This document shows positions 41,172-50,071 of a stretch of DNA of 64,000 nt, piece by piece (positions within the stretch are counted from its first letter, which is position 1; every line of letters starts with the position of its first letter). The stretch is taken from positions 1-64,000 of the forward strand of contig NZ_PPHF01000121.1 of assembly GCF_002904335.1 (NCBI RefSeq), given 5' to 3'. The notes below the pieces were generated by a model that was not told the DNA's origin, did not search any database, and saw nothing but the letters and a program-made list of their open reading frames with translations. A program made the translations under genes and the position numbers. Source of the DNA: Amycolatopsis sp. CA-126428 (GTDB lineage Bacteria; Actinomycetota; Actinomycetes; Mycobacteriales; Pseudonocardiaceae).

Positions 41172-41545
41172 CACTTTCCTTCCTGCACGTGGGCGACGGC
41201 GTCGACCACGATGTGCGCCAGGTGGTCGTCGGCGAGCCGGTAGACGACCTCGCGGCCGCGGCGCTCGCCCTGGACCACCCCGGCCGTCTTCAGCACCCGC
41301 AGGTGCTGGCTGATCAGCGGCTGGGCGACGTCGAGGGCGTCCACCAGCTCGTGCACGCACCGGTCGGCCGCCCGCAGCTGGAGCACGATCGCGATCCGGA
41401 CCGGTGCCGCCAGCGCGCGCAGCAGGTCGCCCGCGTCGGTCAGCACCGACTGCGCGGGGTGGGCGGGCGCGGCCGGAGACGCTTCAGCCGCCGGGCTGCA
41501 GTCCGCGAGCCCCGGCTGGGCGCCACTCCCGGTCACGGTCGCCAT
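41171..41545 (-). CDS. ArsR/SmtB-family metalloregulator
   Basis: A 124-residue winged-helix repressor: a 35-residue Ala/Pro-rich start, then LLRALAAPVRIAIVLQL, the DRCVHELVDALDVAQPLISQ helix-turn-helix (about residues 61-80) and a C-terminal helix DDHLAHIVVDAVAHVQ. The D-x-H ... H-x3-H-like pattern in the last helix fits a zinc site of the SmtB alpha-5 type. It probably senses zinc excess and controls its own operon with zur. ATG 41545 has GGAGG five bases upstream. Confidence 0.92.
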   Translation of the reverse strand: MATVTGSGAQPGLADCSPAAEASPAAPAHPAQSVLTDAGDLLRALAAPVRIAIVLQLRAADRCVHELVDALDVAQPLISQHLRVLKTAGVVQGERRGREVVYRLADDHLAHIVVDAVAHVQEGK

Positions 41546-41581
41546 TCCCGCCTCCACGCTGCTCGTCCGCCGCCTGCGACC

Positions 41582-41624
41582 ATGAATTCCGTAGTCATTG
41601 CCGATAACGGTGCGGCCCATCCTA
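41582..41624 (-). promoter_or_regulatory. arsR-zur promoter with ATGA/TCAT dyad
   Basis: Reverse-strand TAGGAT (41624-41619) is a good -10. The imperfect palindrome ATGAATTCCGTAGTCAT (41582-41598) lies just downstream of the expected start of transcription and is a candidate ArsR/SmtB operator. Inference only. Confidence 0.4.
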
Positions 41625-41818
41625 GTGTTCCCCCGTCCGGGACCCCCTCTCGACGCCGAGCTGCGGGGTACGGCCGGTCGTATTAACCCATTCGGGTGAG
41701 TTCGTGGGATATTGGCCCTGCGGCTTCGCATGTCGTGGCCGACGGTGCAAGGTTGTCGCGGAGCGTTTTGCCGTTTTCCGGACGACGGCGAGCCGCCCGA
41801 GCAGAGCAGTGGGGAGAC

Positions 41819-42907
41819 ATGACGCGTTTCGTGACAAAGGCAGCCGCGGTGGCGGCCGCGGTGTTCCCGCTGGTCGGCGTGGGGGTCGCGGGGGCGCAGA
41901 CCCAGGCCGTCGACGAGAAGACCGGCCCGGTCTCGTTCGCGAACATCGCCTCGGTGCGGATCGGCGACGAAGGCCAGCGCGGCGGCGCCCTGATCACCGA
42001 AACGCAACGATCCCCGCTGCTGCCCGGCCAGTCGAAGCTCGGCGCGGACCGCGTCTCGGTGCCGAAGGACGACGGCGAGCGCGCGACCTTCGGCGGGCAC
42101 TACCAGATCGACCTCGGCCGCTACAGCGCGTCACAGAACCCGTACCCGCCGGGGATCGCGAGCCGGGACCACAACGTCTTCGCCGCGTTGCTGGCCACGA
42201 CCGTACCCACCGCGGCCGCGGAGACGAACTACGCGCTGCGGGACAACTGGCAGGGCAGCTCCGAACCGGCCGCCAACACCGTGCTCGTGCTGGAAGGCGC
42301 CAAGACGGCGGTGGACTGCACCGGCCCGGCGAAGCTCTCCGCGACCTCGTCGGTCGCCCGGCTGTGGGTGCGCCAGGCCGGCGGCGCGCTCGGCATCGTG
42401 CCGGTGCCCGGCGGCGACGCCGGTCTGCAGCTGAAGAACCTGCGGCTCGGCCCGCCCGGCGACATCACCAACGCCGACCGCGCGACCACGGTCTCCGACC
42501 TCAAGCTGACCCGCGTCGCCGCGTTCGACCAGCTGATCCGCCAGGACGGCTGGCGCGGGGGCGATCACACCGCCGTCGCCGGCTGGCGGGTCGAGATCAC
42601 CACCCACGTCAAGGACGCGCAGGGTGCCGCGCTGCAGGACGTGCGGACCAGCATCGTCCTCGGCGGGGTCAGCTGCTCGGTGCCGAACGGGTTCGTCGCG
42701 AAGGCCGCGGCCCCCGCGGGCGGCCCGACCGCCACGCAGGCCGCCGTGCCGACCCAGGTCCCGGCCGGGTACCTGGGCGCGGCCGCGCCGGCCACCGACG
42801 ACGACGGCTCCCGCGTGCCGTTCGGCATCGGCCTGCTCTTCGGCGGCGTCTTCTTCGCCGCGGTCGCCCTGCTGCTGGGCCGGCGGCGCAAGACCGGGTC
42901 GGACTAA
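41819..42907 (+). CDS. Secreted, membrane-tethered protein; candidate sortase substrate
   Basis: A 362-residue protein with a signal peptide (about residues 1-30, cleavage near AGAQT), a large outer part of unknown fold, and a C-terminal sorting-signal-like end: A323-P-A-T-D327, a short linker, a hydrophobic helix 335-354 and the charged RRRK tail. APATD stands where LPxTG would be. It is immediately followed, with no gap, by a class F sortase gene and then a second one. GGGGAG precedes ATG 41819. No known domain is recognised. Confidence 0.78.
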   Translation: MTRFVTKAAAVAAAVFPLVGVGVAGAQTQAVDEKTGPVSFANIASVRIGDEGQRGGALITETQRSPLLPGQSKLGADRVSVPKDDGERATFGGHYQIDLGRYSASQNPYPPGIASRDHNVFAALLATTVPTAAAETNYALRDNWQGSSEPAANTVLVLEGAKTAVDCTGPAKLSATSSVARLWVRQAGGALGIVPVPGGDAGLQLKNLRLGPPGDITNADRATTVSDLKLTRVAAFDQLIRQDGWRGGDHTAVAGWRVEITTHVKDAQGAALQDVRTSIVLGGVSCSVPNGFVAKAAAPAGGPTATQAAVPTQVPAGYLGAAAPATDDDGSRVPFGIGLLFGGVFFAAVALLLGRRRKTGSD

Positions 42908-43549
42908 GTGCTGCGCACCGCGCTGGCCGCCGTCTCGGCCGCGCTGGCCGTGGCCGCCTTCGCGGCCGGGATCGTCGTCCTGACCTGGCTGCCGCCGGCG
43001 GTCGCGCCGTCCGCGGCGGCACCCCCGCCCGGCACGCTGCCGGGCGAGAACGCGGCCCCGGCCGTGCTCCCGGCGGACAGCGAGTCCGTGGCGCAGCAGC
43101 GGCCGGGCACGGTCCGGCTGCCCGGCGGCGCCACCGCCCGCCTGGTCCGCACCGAACTCACCGGCACCGGCGTGCTGCCGATCCCGCGCGGCCTCGGCGA
43201 CGCCGCCTGGTGGGGCGCCAAGCTCGGCGCGGCCCGGGGCGCGGCCCTGCTGTCCGGGCACGTGAACTGGGAGGGCCGGCGCGGGCCGTTCGACGAGCTG
43301 TGGCGCATGCGGGCCGGCGACGAGGTCAGCGTGGTCGACGCGCGCGGCGGCCGGTGGGTCTACCGCGTCCACGACGTCGTCACGCTGCCGAAGGAGACGC
43401 TGCCGGCCCAGGCCGAGCGGTGGTTCGGGCAGGACGGGCCGCACCGGCTGGTGCTGGTGACCTGCGGCGGCGACTACGTCGGCGGCACCGAGGGCTACGA
43501 CGAGAACCGCCTGGTCACGGCCGAGCTGGTGACGCGCCCCACCGGTTGA
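42908..43549 (+). CDS. Class F sortase (1)
   Basis: A 213-residue transpeptidase with an N-terminal membrane anchor (about 5-28) and a sortase domain. Catalytic residues are H118 (LLSGHVNW), C186 (LVTCGGDY) and R201 (DENRLVT). Class F enzymes are the general-purpose sortases of actinobacteria and attach or process surface proteins. The GTG start follows the stop of the candidate substrate gene directly. Confidence 0.93.
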   Translation: MLRTALAAVSAALAVAAFAAGIVVLTWLPPAVAPSAAAPPPGTLPGENAAPAVLPADSESVAQQRPGTVRLPGGATARLVRTELTGTGVLPIPRGLGDAAWWGAKLGAARGAALLSGHVNWEGRRGPFDELWRMRAGDEVSVVDARGGRWVYRVHDVVTLPKETLPAQAERWFGQDGPHRLVLVTCGGDYVGGTEGYDENRLVTAELVTRPTG

Positions 43550-43628
43550 TCGAGTTCGCTGCAACCTCCCGCCCCCTTCGCGGCATGCCTGTCCGTGCAC
43601 TGGCCACGACAGCGAAGGAGCACACCCC

Positions 43629-44282
43629 ATGCAGGAGCGGAACCCGGCGGAGCCGAAGAAGGGCTCCGGCCGCTGGTGGATCGTCGGCGGCGCCGGGGCG
43701 TTCGTGGTCGCGGCGCTCGTCGCGACCTTGCTCGTGTTCACCGGGAAGGATGAACCCGCCGTCGCGAACGGCGCCGGTGGGCCGGTCCCGGCCGTGAACC
43801 AGCCGGCCTCGCCGGACTCCCGGCCGGACACCGGCAAGGCGCCGGCCCAGCTCTCCCTGCCCGGCGGCGGCACCGCGAAGCTGATCCAGGAGGACCTCGA
43901 TGCCGCCGGCGCACTGAAGATCCCGGAGGGGCTCGACGAGGCCGCCTGGTGGGGCGCGCAGCTGGGCGCCGACCACGGCGTCGCGCTGCTGTCCGGGCAC
44001 GTGAACTGGAAGGGCAGGAAGGGCCCGTTCAACGAGCTCTGGCAGGTCAAGCAGGGGCAGGACGTCAAGCTGACCGACGCCGCGGGCGGCGCGTGGGTCT
44101 ACCGGATCGAGGCCACCGAGACCGTGCACAAGACGGACCTCGCCGGCCGGTCGGAGCAGCTGTTCGACCCCGACGGGCCGCACAAGCTGCTGCTCGTCAC
44201 CTGTGGCGGCGAGTACGTCGGCGGCAGCGAGGGCTACGAGGACAACCGCGTCGTGACGGCGTCGCTGGTGACGCGGCCGTAG
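43629..44282 (+). CDS. Class F sortase (2)
   Basis: A 217-residue paralogue of the preceding gene: membrane anchor about 17-38, H124 (LLSGHVNW), C192 (LVTCGGEY) and R207 (EDNRVVT). The two share long identical blocks (AAWWGA, LLSGHVNW, EGY), which indicates tandem duplication. AAGGAG (43615-43620) precedes ATG 43629, and an 80-base gap separates it from the first copy, so separate regulation is possible. Confidence 0.93.
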   Translation: MQERNPAEPKKGSGRWWIVGGAGAFVVAALVATLLVFTGKDEPAVANGAGGPVPAVNQPASPDSRPDTGKAPAQLSLPGGGTAKLIQEDLDAAGALKIPEGLDEAAWWGAQLGADHGVALLSGHVNWKGRKGPFNELWQVKQGQDVKLTDAAGGAWVYRIEATETVHKTDLAGRSEQLFDPDGPHKLLLVTCGGEYVGGSEGYEDNRVVTASLVTRP

Positions 44283-44372
44283 GCTCACCTGCGCGTAAAG
44301 GAGCGGGCCCCGGCGGATACCCTTGACGTTCTAGTCCGATGAACCGTCCCCGCAAGCTTTTCGGAGCGTGGA

Positions 44373-45761
44373 GTGCCCACGAACACCATTGAGAAGATCA
44401 TCAGCCTGTGCAAGCGCCGTGGTTTCGTCTTCGCCAGCGGAGAGATCTACGGCGGCACCCGCTCTGCGTGGGACTACGGGCCGCTCGGGGTCGAGCTCAA
44501 GGACAACATCAAGCGCCAGTGGTGGAAGACCGTCGTCCAGGGCCGCGACGACGTCGTCGGCCTCGACTCGTCGGTGATCCTGCCGCGTGAGGTCTGGGTC
44601 GCGTCGGGGCACGTCAACGTGTTCACCGACCCGCTGATCGAGTGCCTTTCGTGCCACAAGCGGTTCCGCGCCGACCAGCTCGCCGAGGAGTTCGCGGCGC
44701 GCACCGGCAAGGAGACCAGCGAGGACGACCTGTCCGAGGTGCCGTGCCCGAACTGCGGCACGCGCGGCAAGTACACCCCGCCGCGGGACTTCAACATGAT
44801 GCTGAAGACCTACCTCGGCCCGGTGGAGTCCGAAGAGGGCCTGCACTACCTCCGCCCGGAGACCGCGCAGGGCATCTTCGTGAACTTCTCCAACGTCCAG
44901 ACGACGTCGCGGAAGAAGCCGCCGTTCGGCATCGGCCAGATCGGCAAGTCCTTCCGCAACGAGATCACGCCGGGCAACTTCATCTTCCGGACGCGTGAGT
45001 TCGAGCAGATGGAGATGGAGTTCTTCGTCGAGCCGGGCGAGGACGAGACCTGGCACCAGTACTGGATCGACCAGCGCACCGAGTGGTACAAGGACCTCGG
45101 CATCAAGGCCGAGAACCTGCGCCACTTCGAGCACCCGAAGGAAAAGCTCTCGCACTACGCGAAGCGCACGGTCGACATCGAGTACCGGTTCGCGTTCAAC
45201 GCGGGCCAGGAGTGGGGCGAGCTCGAGGGCATCGCGAACCGCACCGACTTCGACCTGACGACGCACTCGAACCACTCGGGCCAGGACCTGTCGTTCTTCG
45301 ACCAGGCCTCGGGCCAGCGGTACCGGCCGTTCGTCATCGAGCCGGCGGCGGGTGTCGGCCGCTCGATGATGGCGTTCCTGGTGGACTCCTACGTCGAGGA
45401 AGAGGTGCCGAACGCCAAGGGCGGCACCGACACCCGCGTGGTGCTGAAGCTCGACCCGCGGCTTTCGCCGTTCAAGGTCGCGGTGCTGCCGCTGTCGCGC
45501 AACGCCGACCTGACCCCGAAGGCCAAGGAAGTCGCGGCGACCCTGCGCAAGCACTGGAACGTCGACTTCGACGACGCCCAGGCGATCGGCCGCCGCTACC
45601 GCCGCCAGGACGAGATCGGCACGCCGTACTGCGTCACGGTGGACTTCGACTCGCTCGAGGACCAGGCCGTGACCGTGCGCGAGCGCGACTCGATGTCGCA
45701 GGAGCGGATCGCGATCGACAAGCTGGAGTCCTACCTGGCGGGCCGCCTCGTCGGCTGCTGA
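44373..45761 (+). CDS. glyS: Glycyl-tRNA synthetase (eukaryote-like, alpha2 type)
   Basis: A 462-residue class II enzyme that charges tRNA-Gly. Motif 2 and 3 regions are visible (SFRNEITPGNFIFRTREFEQMEMEF in two parts; GVGRSMMAFLVD), with the zinc-like CLSCHKRF and CPNCGTRG pair near 90-130 and the anticodon-binding domain from about 350. GGAG lies six bases before GTG 44373, and TACCCT (44318-44323) is a likely -10. The place near zur and uppS is conserved in actinobacteria. Confidence 0.97.
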   Translation: MPTNTIEKIISLCKRRGFVFASGEIYGGTRSAWDYGPLGVELKDNIKRQWWKTVVQGRDDVVGLDSSVILPREVWVASGHVNVFTDPLIECLSCHKRFRADQLAEEFAARTGKETSEDDLSEVPCPNCGTRGKYTPPRDFNMMLKTYLGPVESEEGLHYLRPETAQGIFVNFSNVQTTSRKKPPFGIGQIGKSFRNEITPGNFIFRTREFEQMEMEFFVEPGEDETWHQYWIDQRTEWYKDLGIKAENLRHFEHPKEKLSHYAKRTVDIEYRFAFNAGQEWGELEGIANRTDFDLTTHSNHSGQDLSFFDQASGQRYRPFVIEPAAGVGRSMMAFLVDSYVEEEVPNAKGGTDTRVVLKLDPRLSPFKVAVLPLSRNADLTPKAKEVAATLRKHWNVDFDDAQAIGRRYRRQDEIGTPYCVTVDFDSLEDQAVTVRERDSMSQERIAIDKLESYLAGRLVGC

Positions 45762-45792
45762 TCCACCGGAAGCCCGGGTACCCCTGACACTT

Positions 45793-45811
45793 GTCACGAC
45801 GAGGTCGTGAC
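45793..45811. promoter_or_regulatory. Palindromic operator before the ABC exporter operon
   Basis: GTCACGAC-GAG-GTCGTGAC, perfect 8-base arms, 45 bases before the ATPase ATG. It is a likely binding site of the LuxR-type response regulator encoded at the end of the operon; inferred from its position and symmetry. Confidence 0.6.
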
Positions 45812-45855
45812 GCACGGTCTGGGGACCCGGGCCTTCCGGGCGGCAGCCTGGGGGC

Positions 45856-46788
45856 ATGCGAGAAACAGACATCCAGGCGGTGGCGGCGGGGGCCGCGATC
45901 CACCTCACCGGCCTGCGGAAGCACTACGGCGAAGTCCACGCGGTCGACGGCGTCGACCTGACGATCGCCCCGGGCGAGGTGGTCGCCCTGCTCGGCCCCA
46001 ACGGCGCGGGCAAGTCCACCACCGTCGACATGATCCTCGGCCTGACCAGCCCCGGCGACGGCGAAGTGCGCGTGTTCGGGCGCAAGCCGATCGACGCCGT
46101 CCGCGCCGGCCTGATCGGCGCGATGCTGCAGGGCGGCGCCCTGATGGACGACCTGACCGTCGGCGAGACCGTCGGCATGGTCGCGGCCCTGCACCGCGAG
46201 CCGATGCCGGTCGCCGAAGCCCTGCGCGCCGCCGGCGTCGAGGAGCTGGCCGGCCGCCGCGCCAACAAGCTCTCCGGCGGGCAGAAGCAGCGGGTGCGCT
46301 TCGCCGTCGCCCTGGTCAGCAACCCGGACCTGCTCATCCTCGACGAGCCGACCGCGGCGATGGACGTCGGCACCCGGCGCGAGTTCTGGCAGTCGATGTA
46401 CTCCTTCACCGAGTCCGGGCGCACGGTTCTGTTCGCCACGCACTACCTCGAAGAGGCCGAGGAGTTCGCCGACCGGGTGGTGCTGATGCGCCGCGGCCGG
46501 ATCGTCGCCGACGGCAGCGTCGCCGAGGTCCGCGCGCTGGCCGGCGGCCGCACCCTCCGCGCGGCCGTCCCGGGCGCCACCGAAGCGGTCATCGCCGCGC
46601 TGCCCGGCGTCAAGGAGTTCGAGCTGCGCGGCGACCGCGTCGCCATCTCCAGCGCCGACTCCGACGCCACCCTGTGGGCGCTCAAGGCCGCGGTCCCGGC
46701 CGTGCACGACGTCGAAATCAGCGCCGTCGGCCTCGAAGGCGCCTTCCTGTCCCTGACCGCCGACGAGACCGCGGAGCCCGTGCGATGA
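45856..46788 (+). CDS. ABC transporter ATP-binding protein
   Basis: A 310-residue ATPase of the DrrA/CcmA-like exporter group. Walker A GPNGAGKS is at 47-54, the signature KLSGGQKQR near 137 and Walker B LLILDEPT near 157. A C-terminal extension with a DrrA-type regulatory fold ends at GAFLSLTADE. It is coupled to the permease gene by an ATGA overlap and followed by a two-component pair, an arrangement common for export of antibiotics, peptides or lipids. The substrate is unknown. Confidence 0.93.
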   Translation: MRETDIQAVAAGAAIHLTGLRKHYGEVHAVDGVDLTIAPGEVVALLGPNGAGKSTTVDMILGLTSPGDGEVRVFGRKPIDAVRAGLIGAMLQGGALMDDLTVGETVGMVAALHREPMPVAEALRAAGVEELAGRRANKLSGGQKQRVRFAVALVSNPDLLILDEPTAAMDVGTRREFWQSMYSFTESGRTVLFATHYLEEAEEFADRVVLMRRGRIVADGSVAEVRALAGGRTLRAAVPGATEAVIAALPGVKEFELRGDRVAISSADSDATLWALKAAVPAVHDVEISAVGLEGAFLSLTADETAEPVR

Positions 46789-47525
46789 ACGCCACCTACC
46801 TGCTCACCGAGATCCGCCGGAACTTCCGGGCGCCGCGCTTCCTGATCTTCGTGGTCGCGTTCCCGGTGCTGATGTTCCTGTTGCAGGCCAACGTCTTCAC
46901 GAAGGCGAGCGACCCCGACCACTCGCAGACCGCGGCCGTGCTCATGGTCAACATGATGACGTTCGGCGTCTTCGCCGCGGCGACGAACAGCGGCGCCCGG
47001 CTCGCCCTCGAACGCGCCGTCGGCTGGCAGCGGCAGCTGCGCCTGACCCCGCTGACCGGCACCGGCTACCTGGCGGGCAAGGGGATCTCCGGGATGCTCG
47101 TGGGACTGCCCGCGCTGATCCTCGTGCCGCTGCTCGGCGTGCTGGCCGAGGGCGTGCACGTCGACGCGAGCGGCTGGGTGCGGATCTTCGCCGGCATCTG
47201 GCTCGGCACGATCCCGCTGGTGCTGCTGGGCCTGCTGCTCGGCCAGTTCGGCACGCCGGACTCGATGCAGCCGATCAACATGCTCGTCACGCTCGGCATG
47301 GGGTTCCTCGGCGGGCTGTGGATCCCGATCGAGACGATGCCGGGCTGGATGCACGACGTCGCCCAGATCATGCCGACGTACTGGGTGCTTCAGGTGGCGC
47401 GGCCCGCGGTGACCAGCGACATGGTGGTCTCGCTGCCGACGGCCGCGGGCGTGCTCGGCGCGTGGACGGTCGTGCTCGGGGCGCTGGTGATCAGGCGTTA
47501 CCGTAAGGACAGTGCCCGCGTCTGA
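46785..47525 (+). CDS. ABC-2 type exporter permease
   Basis: A 246-residue membrane protein with six hydrophobic segments and the ABC-2 pattern GGLWIPIETMPGWMHDVAQIMPTYW late in the chain (written here as one conserved block around residue 178; the key part is IPIETMP). It forms the exporter with the preceding ATPase. The ATG overlaps the ATPase stop. The kinase gene begins 19 bases downstream. Confidence 0.93.
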   Translation: MNATYLLTEIRRNFRAPRFLIFVVAFPVLMFLLQANVFTKASDPDHSQTAAVLMVNMMTFGVFAAATNSGARLALERAVGWQRQLRLTPLTGTGYLAGKGISGMLVGLPALILVPLLGVLAEGVHVDASGWVRIFAGIWLGTIPLVLLGLLLGQFGTPDSMQPINMLVTLGMGFLGGLWIPIETMPGWMHDVAQIMPTYWVLQVARPAVTSDMVVSLPTAAGVLGAWTVVLGALVIRRYRKDSARV

Positions 47526-47544
47526 GGGCCGGAGGGGAACGGCG

Positions 47545-48759
47545 ATGGCGGAGTCCGGGAAACGCAGGTTCGGGCTGGACCGGAAGGAATCGTGGTGGGA
47601 AGACCCGCTGCCCGACGCCCACAACCGCGGCGGCCCCGGCGGCCCGCGCTGGCCGATCATGTCGGTGGTCTTCCTGCTGCCGTTCCTCCTCCCGGTCACG
47701 CGCTCGTTGCTGGCCGAGCCCGCGATCACCCCCGGGCTCGTGCTCATGGCCGTCGTCGTCTACGCCTACGGCGCGTGTTACGCGGTGTTCCCCTACTTCT
47801 TCCGCCGGGAACTCCGCGTGAAGCTGGCGTTCGGGATCGTGATGAACCTCCTGGGGCTCGCCTCGCTCACGCTGGCCACCGGCAGCGCGTTCGTCCTGCT
47901 CTACGGCACGGCCGTGCTGGTGTTCCTGGTCCCGGCGGCCTGGTCGGTGATGATCGACCTGGCCACGCTGGCCGCCGGCGCGGCGATCCTGCTGGCGAAA
48001 GGCCAGTTCCTGGACGGCTACGGCGACTTGATCACGGTCTTCTCGATCACGCTGGCGATGTTCTTCATGGGCAACCTCGTCCGCGCGATCCGGCGGCTGG
48101 AACGCGCCAACGAAGAGATCGCCACGCTCGCCGTGGCGAACGAGCGGGAGCGGCTGGCCCGCGACCTGCACGACCTGCTCGGGCACAGCCTCACCACGAT
48201 CACCGTCAAGGCGGGGCTGGCCCGGCGGGTGCTGGAAAGCGCCGGCGACATCCCGCGGGCGGTGGAGGAGATCCGCGAGGTCGAAAACCTCACCCGCAGT
48301 GCCCTCTCCGACGTCCGCGCGACCGTGTCGGCGAACCGCGAGGTGTCGCTGTCCGCGGAGCTCGTCGGCGCTCGCGCGGCGCTGCGGGCCGCGGAGATCG
48401 ACGCCGACCTGCCGCACGCCGTCGACAACGTCCGGCCGGAGTTCCAGCCCACCTTCGGCTACGTCCTGCGCGAAGCCGTGACGAACGTGCTGCGGCACTC
48501 CGGGGCCAAGCGGGTGCGCGTGCGGCTGGGTGACAGCTGGCTGGAGATCGAGGACGACGGCACCGCCACCGGCGTCGTCGCGGGCAACGGCCTGCGCGGG
48601 CTCTCCGAGCGGCTGGCCGCCGTCGGGGGCACGCTGCGGACGTCGGTCCGGGCCGGGGGAGGATTGCTCGTGCGGGCGGAGATCCCGGAGACCCCACCGT
48701 CCGAACCGAGCCCGGCCACCCCGGCCGTGCGCGCCGAACCCGCGGGAGGACTCGCTTGA
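47545..48759 (+). CDS. NarL/DesK-type sensor histidine kinase
   Basis: A 404-residue kinase with five or six transmembrane segments (about 38-180), a HisKA_3 dimerisation domain with phosphoacceptor H209 (RLARDLHDLLGHSL) and an ATPase domain with the N-box REAVTNVLRHSGA. The proline-rich tail is an extension. The layout matches DesK-like sensors without a periplasmic domain, which often detect membrane state or drugs and control the linked ABC exporter. GGAGGGGAA precedes ATG 47545. Confidence 0.92.
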   Translation: MAESGKRRFGLDRKESWWEDPLPDAHNRGGPGGPRWPIMSVVFLLPFLLPVTRSLLAEPAITPGLVLMAVVVYAYGACYAVFPYFFRRELRVKLAFGIVMNLLGLASLTLATGSAFVLLYGTAVLVFLVPAAWSVMIDLATLAAGAAILLAKGQFLDGYGDLITVFSITLAMFFMGNLVRAIRRLERANEEIATLAVANERERLARDLHDLLGHSLTTITVKAGLARRVLESAGDIPRAVEEIREVENLTRSALSDVRATVSANREVSLSAELVGARAALRAAEIDADLPHAVDNVRPEFQPTFGYVLREAVTNVLRHSGAKRVRVRLGDSWLEIEDDGTATGVVAGNGLRGLSERLAAVGGTLRTSVRAGGGLLVRAEIPETPPSEPSPATPAVRAEPAGGLA

Positions 48760-49361
48760 TCCGGGTACTGCTGGCCGACGACCAGGCCATGGTCCGCGGG
48801 GCGCTGGCCACCGTGCTGGGCCTCGAGAACGACATCGAAGTGGTCGGGCAGGTCGGCTCCGGTGACGAGGTGGTGGCCGCCGCGCGCGAGGCCAAGCCGG
48901 ACGTCGCCCTGCTGGACGTCCAGATGCCGGGCAAGGACGGCCTGGAGGCCGCGGCCGAGCTGCGGGCCGCGCTGCCGTCGTGCCGGGTGATCATCTGCAC
49001 GACGTTCGGCCGGCCCGGCTACCTCGCCCGCGCGATGGCGGCGGGCGCGGCCGGGTTCGTCGTCAAGGACGCTCCGCCGGAGCAGCTCGTCGAAGCCGTC
49101 CGGCGAGTCCACAGTGGACTGCGCGTGGTGGACCCGGCGCTGGCCGCGGAATCCCTCGCCACCGGGGCCAGCCCGCTCACCGGGCGGGAGCGGGACGTCC
49201 TGCGGGAGGCCAAGGACGGCAGCACGGTGGCCGACGTGGCCCGCGCCCTGCACCTTTCCGAAGGCACCGTCCGTAACCACCTGTCCGCGGCGATCGGCAA
49301 GACCGGCGCCCGGACGCGGGCCGAAGCCGTGCGCGTCTCCGAGGAGCGTGGCTGGCTCTGA
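48756..49361 (+). CDS. LuxR/NarL-family response regulator
   Basis: A 201-residue regulator with receiver domain (D8-D9, phosphoacceptor D54 in LLDVQMPG, K104 in FVVKDAPP) and C-terminal LuxR helix-turn-helix (LTGRERDVLREAKDGSTVADVA, then EGTVRNHLSAAIGKTGA). The TTG start at 48756 overlaps the kinase stop (TTGA). It is the last gene of the four-gene operon and probably binds the dyad at 45793-45811. Confidence 0.94.
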   Translation: MIRVLLADDQAMVRGALATVLGLENDIEVVGQVGSGDEVVAAAREAKPDVALLDVQMPGKDGLEAAAELRAALPSCRVIICTTFGRPGYLARAMAAGAAGFVVKDAPPEQLVEAVRRVHSGLRVVDPALAAESLATGASPLTGRERDVLREAKDGSTVADVARALHLSEGTVRNHLSAAIGKTGARTRAEAVRVSEERGWL

Positions 49362-49385
49362 GCCGCTTCTGAAAGAATGACCCGG

Positions 49386-50039
49386 ATGGGTATCGCTGAA
49401 CGCACCAAACCGTCGCTCGCGAGCTGGGCGCGCCGGATCGCCTTCGGCACGGTCCTGCTGCTGCTGGCGCTCGTCGGCGGCACGGCGTTCCGGGTCTGGC
49501 AGGTGGCCCGCGAGAACGACCGGACCCCCGCCGACGTCATCGTGGTGCTGGGCGCGGCCCAGTACAACGGCAAGCCGTCGGACATCTACGCGGCCCGGCT
49601 GGCGAAGGCCAAGCAGCTCTACGACGCCGGCGTCGCGAAGACGATCGTCACCGCGGGCGGCAAGAAGGCCGAGGACAACTTCACCGAGGCCCGGGCCGGC
49701 CAGCTCTGGCTGACCCGGCGCGGGGTGCCGGCGTCGGCGACGCTCGCGGTCGGCGAAGGCAGCGACACGCTGCGCAGCCTGCGCGCGGTCTCCCAGCAGG
49801 TCGAGGCCCGCGGCTGGCGCTCGGCGGTGCTGGTCAGCGACCCGTGGCACTCCTTCCGCGCCCGGACCATGGCCGGCGACCTGGGCCTGGACGCGTGGAC
49901 CGCGCCGACGCACAGCGGGCCGATCGTCCAGGAGCGCGTCACCCAGGTGCGGTACATCGTGCGGGAGACCGGCGCGCTGCTGTACTACCGGCTGACCAAG
50001 ACTCCGGCCGACGACCTGTTCGCCACGTTCCTCAGCTGA
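49386..50039 (+). CDS. YdcF/DUF218-family membrane-anchored protein
   Basis: A 217-residue protein with one N-terminal transmembrane helix (about 17-37) and a DUF218 domain: DVIVVLGAAQYNGKPSDIYAARL in the first half and VLVSDPWHSFRARTMAGDLG later. The family (SanA/YdcF) is linked with envelope processes, but no reaction is established. ATG 49386 was chosen because AAGAAT ends seven bases upstream; ATG 49377 is in frame three codons earlier. Confidence 0.88.
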   Translation: MGIAERTKPSLASWARRIAFGTVLLLLALVGGTAFRVWQVARENDRTPADVIVVLGAAQYNGKPSDIYAARLAKAKQLYDAGVAKTIVTAGGKKAEDNFTEARAGQLWLTRRGVPASATLAVGEGSDTLRSLRAVSQQVEARGWRSAVLVSDPWHSFRARTMAGDLGLDAWTAPTHSGPIVQERVTQVRYIVRETGALLYYRLTKTPADDLFATFLS

Positions 50040-50059
50040 GATTTTGTCGGGGGCCCGTT

Positions 50060-50065
50060 TAGGCT
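50060..50065 (+). promoter_or_regulatory. -10 hexamer of leaderless dgt
   Basis: TAGGCT, six bases before GTG 50072. Confidence 0.5.
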
Positions 50066-50071
50066 GGCCGG

